A DNA stretch of 64,000 nucleotides. It comes from Burkholderiales bacterium (GTDB taxonomy: Bacteria > Pseudomonadota > Gammaproteobacteria > Burkholderiales > Burkholderiaceae_C). Position 1 is the first letter of the stretch; the number at the start of each line of letters is the position of its first letter. Below the pieces are notes generated by a model. That model was not told the origin of the DNA and made no database searches. It worked only from the letters and a program-made list of their open reading frames with translations. A program made the position numbers and the translations under genes. Shown here one piece after another: positions 10,901-20,015 of this stretch. Location of the stretch: positions 62,001 to 126,000 of the forward strand of contig JACRAZ010000017.1 in NCBI GenBank assembly GCA_016213205.1, read 5' to 3'.

Positions 10901-11073
10901 CAGGCGCCGAGAGCCGGCAGCAGATCGGCTGGGTGATCGTTGGCGGCATGTCGCTGGGCACTCTGCTCACGATCTTCGTGGTGCCCACGATGTACAGCCT
11001 GTTTGCGCGCCGCGGCGTGCCCGGGGAGATCACCACCGCGGAGGCGCCGGACGTCGCCGCCGCGACACACTGA
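7984..11073 (+). CDS. RND efflux transporter permease subunit (HAE1-type)
   Basis: This is a proton-driven tripartite efflux pump of the inner membrane, 1029 aa, with the usual two repeats of a transmembrane block and a large periplasmic loop. The N-terminus (ISIRRPVFATVMSL) is diagnostic. The proton-relay aspartate pair is present in TM4 (GLVVDDSIVVLENI). The start at 7984 is chosen for this conserved N-terminus; upstream in-frame codons overlap the adaptor gene. No outer-membrane factor gene is nearby, so the pump probably uses a TolC-type channel encoded elsewhere. Substrate unknown. Confidence 0.95.
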   Translation: MKLSEISIRRPVFATVMSLMLLLVGGVSYTKLNVREYPRIDEPVVTVSTRLIGASSEVIESQVTKPLEDSIAGIDGVDILTSISRQEQSQISVRFKLTKDPDSAAADVRDRVARVRSRLPEAADEPVVAKVEADAFPIIWLAFTSETMSALEVTDIINRIVKPRLQTIPGVADVPIFGERKFSMRIWLDPDKLAAYRLTTQDVEDALRRQNLEVPAGRIESQQREFNVTARTDLNTERQFAEVALKVTNGFTVRLKDVARIEQAPASERQSVRLNGVPSVSAGVVRNATANPLDISAGIRQALPRVQQDLPPGLKVQIANDNSVFIDRSVKSVYQTIGESVTLVALVVFVFLRTVRASLIPLVTIPVSLIGTFSLMAAAGFTINTLTLLSMVLAIGLVVDDSIVVLENIFRHIEEGGGHRVTPFQAALMGAREIGFAVVAMTLTLAAVFAPLAFTPGRTGRLFVEFALALAGAVIVSGFVALTLTPMLCSQLLKHNPKPNFFDRGMEAFLVWLTSRYADTLGWVLRQRWVVLIVMGASGAGSWALFSGLRSELAPMEDRGIVLGSINAPDGATLEYTARYGREIERIAAGYPELDRVFVSSGNPTVSQAVSFMGAKDWSERKRSTIQLARELQQQFSGLAGVNAFASTPPSLGQGFRDRPINFVIVTNDSYQNLAAASQQIMAEMARNPGLVAPDSDLRLNKPELFMEVNRDRAADAGVTVEQVARTVETMLGGRAVTRYKRGADQYDVLVQTQTGGRTTPEDIEKLFVRGRGDVMVPLSALVTVRESVSPRELNHFNQRRSVTITANLSPTYALGDALAFMDDTARKVLKPGYTTELNGVSREFRSSSGALGIVFVLALVFIFLVLAAQFESFIDPFVIMLSVPLSMVGALGAMQLTGGTLNVYSQIGLITLVGLITKHGILIVEFSNQLRQQGRSMLEATVEAASLRLRPILMTTGAMVLGALPLALATGAGAESRQQIGWVIVGGMSLGTLLTIFVVPTMYSLFARRGVPGEITTAEAPDVAAATH

Positions 11074-11202
11074 GCCCGTGGCAACCGCGCAGCTCGTGAG
11101 AGGATGGGCACGGGCGTCGGGGGCTGCCAACAATCGGCTTGGCTTGGCACACCACGGCAAGCAGAATCCACGGCGGCGCGGACGGTCCGTGCGAAGCGGG
11201 AC

Positions 11203-12168
11203 ATGAGGGCGGCCACGGGCAATCGACATCTCTGGGCAGGCAGACGCGCCTTCGTGCGGGCATTGGCCCTGGCACCGGTGTCGGCTGCGTTCGCTGCCGA
11301 GACGAACCCGACCATCGCGGTGCTGTACCCCGACATCGGCGAACCGTACCGCAGCGTGTTCACCAAGATCCTCGAGGGCATCGAGCAGCAGAACCGCGGT
11401 CGTGTGGCCAGCTTTCCCGTTGGCCCCACCGCGGCCGCTGCCGAGCTGGGCGCCGAACTGCGCCGGCGCGAGGTGAGGGCGGTGGTTGCGCTCGGCCGCA
11501 ACGGCCTGCGTGCCGCGGCTGCCCTGGAGCGCACGCTGGCGGTCGTGGCGGGTGGCGTGCTCGCGGTGCCCGAGGGCGACGTGCGCGAGATGGCGGTGCA
11601 CAGCCTGACGCCGGACCCAGCGCTGCTGTTTGCGCGCTTGCGCGCGCTGGTGCCCACCACGCGCCGGGTGTCGGTGGTGATCGATCCACGCCAGAACGCC
11701 TGGCTCATCCGCCTGGCCCGCGATGCGGCGCGCGCGCAAGGGCTGGAGCTGCAGGCCATCGAGGCCGAAGACCTGAAATCCGCGCTGCGTGCATACCAGT
11801 CCGTGGTGGCCTCGCTCGAGCCGCGGCGCGATGCCTTGTGGCTGCCCCACGATTCGAGCACGGTGGACGACTCGGTCGTGTTGCCTGTCGTGCTGCAGGA
11901 GGCCTGGGACCGCAGCTTCACGGTCATCTCGAGCAGCGTGGCGCACGTGCGGCGCGGTGCCCTGTTCTCGCTGTATCCGGACAACCTGGCGCTCGGGCGG
12001 CGCCTGGGCACGGCGGCGCTTGCGGCCGCGGCCGGCGGTGGCCGTGCCACGGGGGTGCAACCCCTGAAGGACGTGCTGATCGCCGTGAACGTGCGGGCAG
12101 CCAGCCACCTGGGCCTGTCCTTGGGCGGTGCCCAGCACGGCTTCGACATGGTCTTCCCGGAGTCTTGA
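11203..12168 (+). CDS. ABC-type periplasmic substrate-binding-like protein, likely sensor partner
   Basis: This is an exported protein of 321 aa resembling the ABC substrate-binding family with two Rossmann-like lobes (opening ...[19 protein letters not shown]). The N-terminus has a twin-arginine-like start ([12 protein letters not shown]) and an AFA-A cleavage site. The start at 11203 is chosen so that the signal peptide is near the N-terminus. No ABC permease or ATPase gene is adjacent. Instead a hybrid sensor kinase begins one base after the stop, so I infer that it senses a ligand for the kinase rather than feeding a transporter. The ligand is unknown. Confidence 0.8.
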   Translation: MRAATGNRHLWAGRRAFVRALALAPVSAAFAAETNPTIAVLYPDIGEPYRSVFTKILEGIEQQNRGRVASFPVGPTAAAAELGAELRRREVRAVVALGRNGLRAAAALERTLAVVAGGVLAVPEGDVREMAVHSLTPDPALLFARLRALVPTTRRVSVVIDPRQNAWLIRLARDAARAQGLELQAIEAEDLKSALRAYQSVVASLEPRRDALWLPHDSSTVDDSVVLPVVLQEAWDRSFTVISSSVAHVRRGALFSLYPDNLALGRRLGTAALAAAAGGGRATGVQPLKDVLIAVNVRAASHLGLSLGGAQHGFDMVFPES

Positions 12169-12169
12169 C

Positions 12170-14239
12170 ATGAGTACCGAAGCAGTAGGGTCCTCGGTCA
12201 CGCGGCGGCGCAACAGCCTGCTTCAGCGCAGCACGTTCCGTCGCCAGTTGGGCGTGGTGGTCACCGTGGGCGTGTTGTTCATCGCGCTGGTGTCCTCGCT
12301 GCTGGGCTCCTGGCAGGCCAGCCGCGAGCTGCAGGCCACGATGGTGGAGCAGGGCCAGCGCATCACCCAGAGCCTGGCCAAGCAGAGCACGCTGGCGCTG
12401 CTGTATGGCTCGCCGGATAACGTGACCGACGCGGTGCAGACCACGCTTGCATTTCCGGACGTCACGGGCGTCGAGGTGCGCAACACGAACCATTCCCCGC
12501 TGATCACGCGAGGCGAACTCGGCGGCGCCTCGATGCCTGCCACGCTGAAGCGGCCCGATCCGGCGCCGCAGCAGGCCTACCTCGCCGCCGAGTCCGCCGA
12601 GGCCTGGTACTTCGTGGCGCCGGTCTGGACCCGTCGCGGCACGGATTCCCCGTTCGTCGTGGCCGCGCAGCCCGAGGAGCTGCTGGGCGAAGTGCGGGTG
12701 GTGCAGAGCAAATCCACGTTGCGACGCATGGTCACCAAGGTGTTCCTGACGAACATGGCCGTGTCGCTGATCTTCGCGCTGCTGTTCCTGTTGGCGCTGC
12801 GCTGGTTCGCCGAGCGGCTGACGCGACCGCTGCATGCGCTGTCGCTGGCGATGGCGCGAGCCGAGCGCGGCGAGGCAGAGGTGCACGCCGAGGTGACCGG
12901 CCCGCGCGACATCGGCGCGATGGCGCAGGCCTTCAACAAGATGATCGTCGCGCTGCGCCAGCGCGAAGCCGAGTTGCAGCACCACCGCGACCACCTCGAG
13001 GAACTGGTGGTCGAGCGCACCGCCGAGCTCAGCCACGCGAAGGAGCGGGCCGAGGTGGCCAGCGTGGCCAAGAGCGAGTTCCTGGCGCGCATGAGCCACG
13101 AGCTGCGCACGCCGCTGAACGCGGTGCTGGGTTATGCGCAGCTGCTGCAGATGGACACCACGCTCGACGAGCGGCAACGCAAGGGCCTGGCCACCATCCA
13201 GACCAGCGGCGAACACCTGCTGACACTGATCGTCGACATCCTGGACCTCTCTCGCATCGAGGCGGGGCGTACCGAGCTTCGCCTGAGCACGGTGAACCTG
13301 TCTGCGCTGCTCGGCGGCGTGGGGGACATCATCCGCATCAAGGCCCAGGAGAAGCAACTGCAGTTCTCGCTGCACACCCTGGGCGAACTGCCGGTGAGCG
13401 TGGTCGCCGACGAACAGCGCCTGCGGCAGGTGCTGCTGAACCTGCTGAGCAATGCGGTGAAGTTCACCGACCGGGGCCAGGTCGCCTTGAACGTGCGGCT
13501 GGTGTCGCGCAGCGACACCCATTGCCGGCTGCACTTCGAGGTGCGCGACGAAGGCGTGGGCATCGACAGCCAGCACCTGGAACACATCTTCGAGCCTTTC
13601 GAGCAGGTGGGCGATCTGCAGCGCCGCTCGGGTGGCACGGGCCTCGGGCTGGCCATCAGCCGGCAGCTGGTGCGGCTCATGGGCAGCGAAGTGCACGTGG
13701 CCAGCCAGCCCCAGGTGGGCAGCGCATTCTGGTTCGACATCGAGCTGCCCTTGCCCGGCACGCCGGCGGCCATGCTGCCGCGGCGACCGGGTGCGCTGGC
13801 CTATGCAGGGCGGCGGCGGCGTGTCCTGGTGGTGGACGACGTGGCCGGCAACCGCAGCCTGCTGTGCGAGATGCTGGGCGCGCTCGGTTTCGAGGTGGAT
13901 GAGGCTGAGCATGGCCAGGCCGCGCTGGACCATGTGATGCGCCAGGTGCCCGACCTGGTGCTGATGGACTCGCTGATGCCCACGATGGACGGCCTGGAGG
14001 CCACGCGGCGCCTGCGCGAGCGGCTGTCGGCGCAGGCCCTGCCTGTGATCGCCGTGTCGGCCAACGCTTCCGACGCCGACCGTGCACGGTGCTTCGAGGC
14101 GGGCGCCAACGGGTTCCTGCCGAAGCCGATCGAGCGCAACAGCCTTCTGGCCCTGCTGGCCGAGCACCTGCACCTGCAGTGGCAGGACGCTGCGGAGCCA
14201 CCGGCCGGCCCGTCCTCGGTCGAGCCATCGGCGAGTTGA
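12170..14239 (+). CDS. Hybrid sensor histidine kinase/response regulator
   Basis: This is a membrane sensor kinase of 689 aa. One transmembrane helix lies near residues 25-45, then a periplasmic sensor segment of about 140 residues, a second helix near 190-215, a HAMP linker and a coiled coil. The phosphorylated histidine is H310 ([10 protein letters not shown]), followed by a HATPase domain with N and G boxes, and a receiver domain with acceptor D600 ([13 protein letters not shown]). There is no HPt or output domain, so phosphate probably passes to a separate protein. It starts one base after the binding-protein stop, a tight two-gene unit. Confidence 0.94.
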   Translation: MSTEAVGSSVTRRRNSLLQRSTFRRQLGVVVTVGVLFIALVSSLLGSWQASRELQATMVEQGQRITQSLAKQSTLALLYGSPDNVTDAVQTTLAFPDVTGVEVRNTNHSPLITRGELGGASMPATLKRPDPAPQQAYLAAESAEAWYFVAPVWTRRGTDSPFVVAAQPEELLGEVRVVQSKSTLRRMVTKVFLTNMAVSLIFALLFLLALRWFAERLTRPLHALSLAMARAERGEAEVHAEVTGPRDIGAMAQAFNKMIVALRQREAELQHHRDHLEELVVERTAELSHAKERAEVASVAKSEFLARMSHELRTPLNAVLGYAQLLQMDTTLDERQRKGLATIQTSGEHLLTLIVDILDLSRIEAGRTELRLSTVNLSALLGGVGDIIRIKAQEKQLQFSLHTLGELPVSVVADEQRLRQVLLNLLSNAVKFTDRGQVALNVRLVSRSDTHCRLHFEVRDEGVGIDSQHLEHIFEPFEQVGDLQRRSGGTGLGLAISRQLVRLMGSEVHVASQPQVGSAFWFDIELPLPGTPAAMLPRRPGALAYAGRRRRVLVVDDVAGNRSLLCEMLGALGFEVDEAEHGQAALDHVMRQVPDLVLMDSLMPTMDGLEATRRLRERLSAQALPVIAVSANASDADRARCFEAGANGFLPKPIERNSLLALLAEHLHLQWQDAAEPPAGPSSVEPSAS

Positions 14240-14257
14240 GCCACCGCGGCCCCGGGC

Positions 14258-15544
14258 TCAGACCAGCGCGTCGAACGGAATCACGTCGACCAGGTCGCCG
14301 GCATCCACATGGCCCTGGCCGTGGTGCAGCACCACCAGCCCGTTGGCCTGGCTCATGCTGCGCAGGATGCCCGAGCCCTGGCTGCCGGTGATGGCCACCT
14401 GCCAGCCGCCATCGGCCGCGCGGCTCACGATGCCACGCTGGTACTCGGTGCGCCCGGGCTTCTTGCGCAAGCCGGTGGCGCAGGCCGCGCGCAGCATGGG
14501 CAGCGGCTCAGGCGTGGCGCCGCTCATGGCGAGCAGGGCGTCCCGCACGAAGGCATAGAAGGTCACCATCACCGCCACCGGGTTGCCCGGCAACCCGAAC
14601 AGGATGGCATCGCTGCCGCCGGCGGCGCCGATGCGTCCGATCGCCATCGGCCGGCCCGGGCGCATGGCGATCTTCCAGAACAGCACCTCGCCCAGCTCGG
14701 CCATGATGCGCTTGGTGTGGTCGGCCTCGCCGACGCTGACGCCACCGGAGGTGATCACCGCGTCCGCGCTGGCCGCGGCCTGTGAGAATGCCTCCCGCAA
14801 TGCTGCCGGGTCGTCGCGCACCACGCCCATGTCGAGCACGTCCACTCCCAGGCGCTGCAGCATGCCCCACAGCGTGTAGCGGTTGCTGTCGTACACGCAG
14901 CCTTCGTCCAGCGTTTCGCCGATCGAGCGCAGTTCATCACCGGTGGAAAAGAAGGCCACGCGCAGGCGGCGGAACACCGGCACCTCGGCCTGGCCCAGCG
15001 AGGCCAGCAAACCCAGATCGGCGGGCCGCAGGATGCGGCCGGCGCGCAATGCGGCTTCACCGCGCGCCAGGTCTTCGCCGCGCAGGCGCCGGTTGTCGCC
15101 GGTGCGCACGATGCCCGCCGGGATGTTCACCCGGCCATCGGGCAACAGCGTGGTGAACTCCTGCGGCACCACGGTGTCCAGGCCATCGGGCATGACCGCG
15201 CCGGTCATGATGCGAACGCAGTGGGCCAACGGCACGTTGCCATCGAACTGCTGGCCCGCATAGCCGGTGCCGGCCACCGGCAGCAGGGTGGGGCCATCGT
15301 CTGCCAGGTCCATGCCGCGCAGCGCGTAGCCATCCATAGCGGAGTTGTCGTGCGAGGGCACGTCGATGCCCGACACCACATCGCGCGCGAGCACGCGCCC
15401 CAGGGCCTGGCGAATCGCCACCTGCTCGATGGCCTGCACGCGCGGCACCAGGCGGGCGATGAACTCCTGCGCCTGTGCCACCGGAAGCGCGTTCGGGTCG
15501 TATCCGGTGATGCAGGAAGCGATCTGGTCGAGTGTCTGTGTCAT
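14258..15544 (-). CDS. moeA: Molybdopterin molybdenumtransferase MoeA (first copy)
   Basis: MoeA inserts molybdate into adenylylated molybdopterin. The 428 aa protein carries family motifs: HDNSAMDGYA near the N-terminus, STGDELRSIGE, TSGGVSVGEADH and GLPGNPVAVMV. It lies 18 bases after moaA on the same strand, so the two are likely co-transcribed. A second, divergent MoeA is encoded at 31130-32380; the two differ in sequence and may be specialised. Confidence 0.95.
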   Translation of the reverse strand: MTQTLDQIASCITGYDPNALPVAQAQEFIARLVPRVQAIEQVAIRQALGRVLARDVVSGIDVPSHDNSAMDGYALRGMDLADDGPTLLPVAGTGYAGQQFDGNVPLAHCVRIMTGAVMPDGLDTVVPQEFTTLLPDGRVNIPAGIVRTGDNRRLRGEDLARGEAALRAGRILRPADLGLLASLGQAEVPVFRRLRVAFFSTGDELRSIGETLDEGCVYDSNRYTLWGMLQRLGVDVLDMGVVRDDPAALREAFSQAAASADAVITSGGVSVGEADHTKRIMAELGEVLFWKIAMRPGRPMAIGRIGAAGGSDAILFGLPGNPVAVMVTFYAFVRDALLAMSGATPEPLPMLRAACATGLRKKPGRTEYQRGIVSRAADGGWQVAITGSQGSGILRSMSQANGLVVLHHGQGHVDAGDLVDVIPFDALV

Positions 15545-15562
15545 CGCGGTATTCTGGTCGCC

Positions 15563-16678
15563 TCAGCCGCCGATGTAGTGCATTTCCACGCGGCGCGCGT
15601 CCGCCTTGTCTGCCGACGGCGCGGCACCGCGCAGTTCGGAGTAACGGTCATCGCGGGCGGCCCACAAGCCACCGAGCGCGGCGCTGATCTCGGCGTCGCT
15701 GCGGTCCGATCTCAGCAATGCGCGCAGGTCGTGGCCACGGCTGGCGAACAGGCACATGAAGAGCTTGCCTTCGGTGGACAGGCGGGCGCGGTTGCAGTCG
15801 CGGCAGAACGCCTGCGTCACGCTGGAGATGAGGCCGATCTCGCCCGCACCATCGGCATAGCGCCAGCGCTCGGCGGTCTCGCCGTTGACCCCCGGCGCCA
15901 CCGGTTCGAGCGGCCACTCGGCCTGCAGGCGCTGCAACACCTGGGCCGAAGGCAGCACTTCATCCATGCGCCAGCCGTTGCTGGCGCCGACATCCATGTA
16001 CTCGATGAAGCGCAGCACCTGGCCCGAGTGGCGGAAGTGCCGCGCCATCGGCACGATTTCGTGGTCGTTGGTGCCACGCTTGACGACCATGTTCACCTTG
16101 ATGGGCCCGAGCCCGGCGGCCTGGGCTGCCGCGATGCCCTGCAGCACATCGGCCACCGGAAAATCGACATCGTTCATGCGGCGGAACACCGCATCGTCCA
16201 GCGCGTCCAGGCTCACCGTCACACGCTTCAGGCCCGCGGCCGCCAGCGCGGCGGCCTTGCGTGCCAGCACCGAGCCGTTCGTGGTGAGAGTCAGGTCCAG
16301 CGGCTGACCCTCGGGCGTGCGCAGTTCGGCCAGCATCGCGACCAGGGTTTCCAGGCCCTTGCGCAGCAGGGGCTCGCCACCGGTCAGGCGCAGCTTGCGC
16401 ACCCCATGGCCGACAAAGATGCGTGCCAGCCGCGTGATCTCCTCGAAGCTCAGCAGCGAGGCATGCGGCAGGAACACGTAGTCCCGGTCGAACACCTCCT
16501 TGGGCATGCAGTAGCTGCAGCGGAAGTTGCAGCGGTCGGTGACGGAGATCCGCAAGTCGTGCAAAGGGCGGCCCAGGCGGTCGGACAGCAGGCCGTCTGG
16601 CGGCGTGAGGGTGTCGGGGATCGCGGGCACCGTGGCGGTGTAGCGCAGGTCGGCCAGCGGGATGACGGTTTCGCCCAT
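15563..16678 (-). CDS. moaA: GTP 3',8-cyclase MoaA
   Basis: This is a radical SAM enzyme catalysing the first step of molybdenum cofactor synthesis, GTP to 3',8-cyclo-GTP. The SAM iron-sulfur cysteines are C50, C54 and C57 ([12 protein letters not shown]), and the C-terminal cluster cysteines sit in FCRDCNRAR and LFMCLF. It ends in the Gly-Gly tail required for activity. The start at 16678 fits the family N-terminus and a -10-like CACAAT seven bases upstream; an alternative start three codons earlier (16687) is possible. An FNR-type palindrome lies just upstream. Confidence 0.96.
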   Translation of the reverse strand: MGETVIPLADLRYTATVPAIPDTLTPPDGLLSDRLGRPLHDLRISVTDRCNFRCSYCMPKEVFDRDYVFLPHASLLSFEEITRLARIFVGHGVRKLRLTGGEPLLRKGLETLVAMLAELRTPEGQPLDLTLTTNGSVLARKAAALAAAGLKRVTVSLDALDDAVFRRMNDVDFPVADVLQGIAAAQAAGLGPIKVNMVVKRGTNDHEIVPMARHFRHSGQVLRFIEYMDVGASNGWRMDEVLPSAQVLQRLQAEWPLEPVAPGVNGETAERWRYADGAGEIGLISSVTQAFCRDCNRARLSTEGKLFMCLFASRGHDLRALLRSDRSDAEISAALGGLWAARDDRYSELRGAAPSADKADARRVEMHYIGG

Positions 16679-16685
16679 GCGGCGC

Positions 16686-16729
16686 ATTGTGCCGCGCGGA
16701 CCAACGGGCACCTTGAAGCGCTTCAAGGT
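16686..16729 (-). promoter_or_regulatory. Putative moaA promoter with FNR/CRP-family palindrome
   Basis: Bases 16710-16729 are a perfect 20-base palindrome, ACCTTGAAGCGCTTCAAGGT, containing TTGA-N6-TCAA, the half-site geometry of FNR/FixK-type regulators. On the minus strand it precedes a -10-like CACAAT (16691-16686), which is seven bases before the moaA ATG. The palindrome centre is 28.5 bases from the first base of the -10, close to the -41.5 class II activator position. MerR-family operators can also have this overall look, so the regulator is not certain. Confidence 0.55.
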
Positions 16730-16772
16730 CAGCCCAGCCGCCTGAGGGTCTTCGGCCCGCCAGGGCCGGGGG

Positions 16773-17411
16773 TCACTTCGAGAGGGAGGGCTGTGGCGCG
16801 GCCGCGCTGAGATCGGCCCGGCGTGCACCGGTGAAGCGGCGCGACCAGTAGGCCTCGCGCATGCTTTCGATGCGCACCTCGCCGCCGGCGCGCGGCGAGT
16901 GGATGAACTTGTCGTCGCCCACGTAGATGCCCACGTGCGAGAAGGTGCGCCGCATGGTGTTGAAGAACACCAGATCGCCGGGCTTGAGTTCCTCGCGGGT
17001 GATCTTCTGCAGGATGCCGGTGCTGGCCTGCTCATCAGCCCGGCGCGGCAGCACCAGGCCCAGGCTCATCTCGAAGATGTGGCGGGTGAAGCCACTGCAG
17101 TCGAACCCCGCCTCTTCCGAGCTGCCGCCACGGCGGTAGGGCACGCCGAGGAAGTTCATGGCCGACATCACCAGCTCAGAGGCGGTGTCACGCACCGACT
17201 GCACCAGCGCGGACGATTCCAGCGGCTTGAGCAGCTTGCGTTCGGTGAGCAGCTTCATCACCGGGTCCCCGGTGGACGCAGGCGCCGCGGTGGGCGCTTC
17301 GTTCGGGGCTTCCGGTGCGGCCATCGAGACGGCTGCGCGAAGGCACAGCGCCAGGATGCTCAACCGCAACAGGGTTCGGGTCGGTCTCAGCACAGCGGTG
17401 GAGGATACCAC
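16773..17411 (-). CDS. NlpC/P60 family C40 cell-wall peptidase
   Basis: This is a secreted peptidase predicted to cut peptidoglycan stem peptides. The first 31 residues form a signal peptide (hydrophobic [19 protein letters not shown]). The catalytic Cys/His/His triad is visible as C105 (FDCSGF), H159 (FSHVGIYVG) and H171 (FIHSPR). It totals 212 aa, normal for the family. The start at 17411 is GTG; an in-frame GTG six codons later (17393) would also give a usable signal peptide. It lies 94 bases upstream of moaA on the same strand, with the FNR-type palindrome in between. Confidence 0.9.
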   Translation of the reverse strand: MVSSTAVLRPTRTLLRLSILALCLRAAVSMAAPEAPNEAPTAAPASTGDPVMKLLTERKLLKPLESSALVQSVRDTASELVMSAMNFLGVPYRRGGSSEEAGFDCSGFTRHIFEMSLGLVLPRRADEQASTGILQKITREELKPGDLVFFNTMRRTFSHVGIYVGDDKFIHSPRAGGEVRIESMREAYWSRRFTGARRADLSAAAPQPSLSK

Positions 17412-17480
17412 CCCATTCCGGGGGGCCGGCTCCGGCCGAACCCGGGTGGTTTGCGCTGGGTCAGGCGCGACGGCTTCGCC

Positions 17481-17521
17481 TTGAGATGAGTCAGTGTGTT
17501 GTCAGTGCCACGCCGTGGAAT
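17481..17521 (+). promoter_or_regulatory. Putative prpE promoter with FNR/CRP-type box
   Basis: TTGAG-ATGA-GTCAG at 17481-17494 matches TTGA-N6-TCAA with one mismatch. A -10-like TGGAAT follows at 17516-17521, its first base 28.5 bases from the box centre, the same spacing as at moaA and ccmA. The leader would be about 36 bases and contains the AGGAG of prpE. The match is weaker than the other two, so the call is tentative. Confidence 0.4.
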
Positions 17522-17563
17522 GCGCGGCGTTCGTTGCCCCGATGCCTCCAGGAGATTCGTGTC

Positions 17564-19462
17564 ATGACCGGTTACAAGGAATTCCACCGCCGCTCCATCG
17601 AGGACCGTGACGGCTTCTGGCGTGAGCAGGCGGCGCTGATCGACTGGCACACGCCCTTCACCCAGGTCTGCGACCACAGCCGGCCCCCCTTCGCGAAGTG
17701 GTTCGTCGGCGGGCAGACCAACCTGTGCCACAACGCGATCGATCGGCACCTGGCGGCGCGGGCCGACCAGCCGGCGCTGATCTGGGTGTCGACCGAGGTC
17801 GACAAGGAGCAGGTCTACACCTTTGCGCAACTGCATGACGAGGTGCAGCGCATGGCGGCGGTGCTGCTGAGCCTGGGCGTGAAGCAGGGGGATCGGGTGC
17901 TGGTGTACATGCCGATGATCCCCGAAGCCGCCTTCGCGATGCTGGCGTGCGCGCGCATCGGCGCGATCCACTCGGTGGTGTTCGGCGGCTTTGCCAGCGT
18001 CAGCCTGGCCAGCCGGATCGACGATGCGCAGCCCACCGTCATCGTGAGCACCGATGCCGGCAGCCGCGGCGGCAAGGTGGTGGCCTACAAGCCGCTGCTG
18101 GACGAGGCCATCCGCCTGGCCACGCACAAGCCCGCCAGCGTGCTGATGGTCGACCGCGGCCTGGCCGCCTTCGACCGGGTGCCCGGCCGCGACGCCGACT
18201 ACGCCAGCCTGCGCGAGCAGCAGCGCGACACCGTGGTGCCCTGCACCTGGGTGGAGGCCACCCACCCGAGCTACACGCTTTACACCAGCGGCACCACCGG
18301 CAAGCCCAAGGGCGTGCAACGCGACACCGGTGGCTACGCGGTCGCCCTGGCCGCGTCGATGAAACACATCTTCTGCGGCAACGCCGGCGAGACCTACTTC
18401 TCCACCAGTGACATCGGTTGGGTGGTGGGCCACAGCTACATCATCTACGGCCCGCTGATCGCCGGCATGGCCACCATCATGTACGAGGGCCTGCCGATCC
18501 GGCCGGACGGCGGCATCTGGTGGAAGCTGGTCGAGCAGTACAAGGTCACCGTGATGTTCAGCGCGCCCACGGCCGTGCGGGTGCTGAAGAAGCAGGACCC
18601 GGCGTTGTTGACGAAGTACGACCTGTCCTCGCTGCGTGCCCTGTTCCTGGCGGGCGAGCCGCTGGACGAGCCCACCGCGAAGTGGATCGCCGAGGGGCTG
18701 GGCAAACCCATCATCGACAACTACTGGCAAACCGAAACCGGCTGGCCGATCCTCACCATCGCCAACGGGGTGGAGAAGGCGCCGTCGAAGTTCGGTTCGC
18801 CTGGCGTGCCGATGTACGGCTACGACGTGAAGCTGATCGACGAGTCCACGGGCGCCGAACTCACCGGCGCGAACCAGAAGGGCGTGGTCGCGATCGAAGG
18901 CCCGCTGCCGCCGGGCTGCATGCAGACGGTGTGGGGCGACGACGAGCGCTTCGTCAAGACCTACTGGACCAGCATCCCGAACAAGCTGGTCTACAGCACC
19001 TTCGACTGGGGCATCCGCGACGAGGACGGCTACTTCTTCATCCTCGGCCGCACCGATGACGTGATCAACGTGGCCGGCCACCGCCTGGGCACGCGCGAGA
19101 TCGAGGAGAGCATCTCCAGCCACCCGAACGTGGCCGAGGTGGCCGTGGTGGGCGTGGCCGACACGCTCAAGGGCCAGGTGGCGATGGCGTTCGCGGTGCT
19201 GAAAGACCCCTCGCGTGCCGCCGACCCCGCCAGCGCCTTGAAGCTCGAGGGCGAGATCATGAAGGTGGTGGACGAGCAACTCGGCGCGGTGGCGCGGCCG
19301 GCGCGTGTGCGCTTCGTGACCGTGCTGCCCAAGACGCGCTCGGGCAAGCTGCTGCGCCGTGCCATCCAGGCCGTGTGCGAGCACCGCGATCCGGGTGACC
19401 TGACGACGATCGAGGACCCCAGCGCCCTGCAGCAGATCCGCGACCTGGTGACCCCGGGCTGA
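17564..19462 (+). CDS. prpE: Propionate--CoA ligase
   Basis: This is an AMP-forming acyl-CoA synthetase activating propionate, and possibly acetate, for the methylcitrate or other routes. The ATP-binding motif YTSGTTGKPKGVQRDTGG and the C-terminal catalytic lysine in KTRSGKLLRR are present. The opening residues (GYKEFHRRSIEDRDGFW) and the segment FVGGQTNLCHNAIDRHL fit PrpE better than acetyl-CoA synthetase; 632 aa is close to E. coli PrpE. The start at 17564 has AGGAG eight to nine bases upstream. No prpBCD genes are adjacent. Confidence 0.9.
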   Translation: MTGYKEFHRRSIEDRDGFWREQAALIDWHTPFTQVCDHSRPPFAKWFVGGQTNLCHNAIDRHLAARADQPALIWVSTEVDKEQVYTFAQLHDEVQRMAAVLLSLGVKQGDRVLVYMPMIPEAAFAMLACARIGAIHSVVFGGFASVSLASRIDDAQPTVIVSTDAGSRGGKVVAYKPLLDEAIRLATHKPASVLMVDRGLAAFDRVPGRDADYASLREQQRDTVVPCTWVEATHPSYTLYTSGTTGKPKGVQRDTGGYAVALAASMKHIFCGNAGETYFSTSDIGWVVGHSYIIYGPLIAGMATIMYEGLPIRPDGGIWWKLVEQYKVTVMFSAPTAVRVLKKQDPALLTKYDLSSLRALFLAGEPLDEPTAKWIAEGLGKPIIDNYWQTETGWPILTIANGVEKAPSKFGSPGVPMYGYDVKLIDESTGAELTGANQKGVVAIEGPLPPGCMQTVWGDDERFVKTYWTSIPNKLVYSTFDWGIRDEDGYFFILGRTDDVINVAGHRLGTREIEESISSHPNVAEVAVVGVADTLKGQVAMAFAVLKDPSRAADPASALKLEGEIMKVVDEQLGAVARPARVRFVTVLPKTRSGKLLRRAIQAVCEHRDPGDLTTIEDPSALQQIRDLVTPG

Positions 19463-19469
19463 GCCAGCG

Positions 19470-19503
19470 CGCAGGGCCCTGCGGAGGGGTCCCCCACGGG
19501 GGA
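19470..19503. terminator. Terminator-like inverted repeats after prpE
   Basis: A perfect 14-base palindrome (CGCAGGGCCCTGCG, 19470-19483) is followed at once by a second G/C inverted repeat (TCCCCC/GGGGGA, 19490-19503). There is no T-run, so if this ends transcription it is not a classical intrinsic terminator. Confidence 0.3.
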
Positions 19504-19618
19504 TCAGCCCACCCGGGGCCGGCCCGACCCCAGCAAACCGCCGTTCGTCGCGCGGGGCGAAGGCAACGGTCCCCGCAAACGCTAGCATCCGTGGCTTGCG
19601 CATCCACGGAGGGCTCCG

Positions 19619-19993
19619 ATGCTCCAGTCCTTGTTCACCGGCGCGGCCATCGCGCAGGGTGTCGCGCTGCTCGGCGCGGCACCGGCTTCGGCACAACCGA
19701 AGCCGCGCATCGAGCGGGCGGCCGACCTGCCGCGCTTCAGCTACAGGATCGAAGGCAAGCTCGACGACATCCTGCGCTCGCCCGAGCGCTTCGCCCCCCT
19801 GGCAGCCGCCATCCGGCGCGACACCGAATCGGTGCTGAAGGGCTACGAGATCCCTGACCGCGGCACCCAACGCGATCTGCTGGGCCTGCTGGCCGCGATC
19901 ATCGTCGAGACCGCCGAACGCACGCCCGACGGGCGCCGCAACCTCATGCACCCGCGAAAGGCGCTGGCCGCCGTGCAAGCGGGCCCGAAGTGA
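19619..19993 (+). CDS. Short exported protein of unknown function, possibly a truncated N-terminal remnant
   Basis: This is a 124 aa protein with a clear signal peptide (cleavage after ASA near residue 25). The mature start, RIERAADLPRFSYRIEG followed by a helical RRDTESVLKGYEI segment, reminds me of the N-terminal module of much larger exported peptidases in gamma- and beta-proteobacteria. Here the frame ends soon after this module, so it may be a decayed remnant or a stand-alone version. GGAGGG lies about seven bases before the ATG, and a TAGCAT -10-like hexamer and small hairpin (19591-19611 region) precede it. Function not assigned. Confidence 0.6.
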   Translation: MLQSLFTGAAIAQGVALLGAAPASAQPKPRIERAADLPRFSYRIEGKLDDILRSPERFAPLAAAIRRDTESVLKGYEIPDRGTQRDLLGLLAAIIVETAERTPDGRRNLMHPRKALAAVQAGPK

Positions 19994-20015
19994 CCAGCCA
20001 GGAGACATGCCCCTC

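Noticed and set aside
16679..17035. N-terminal extension of MoaA to 17035
   Set aside because: The extra residues would overlap the NlpC/P60 gene in another frame and lack similarity to MoaA; the family N-terminus begins near 16678.
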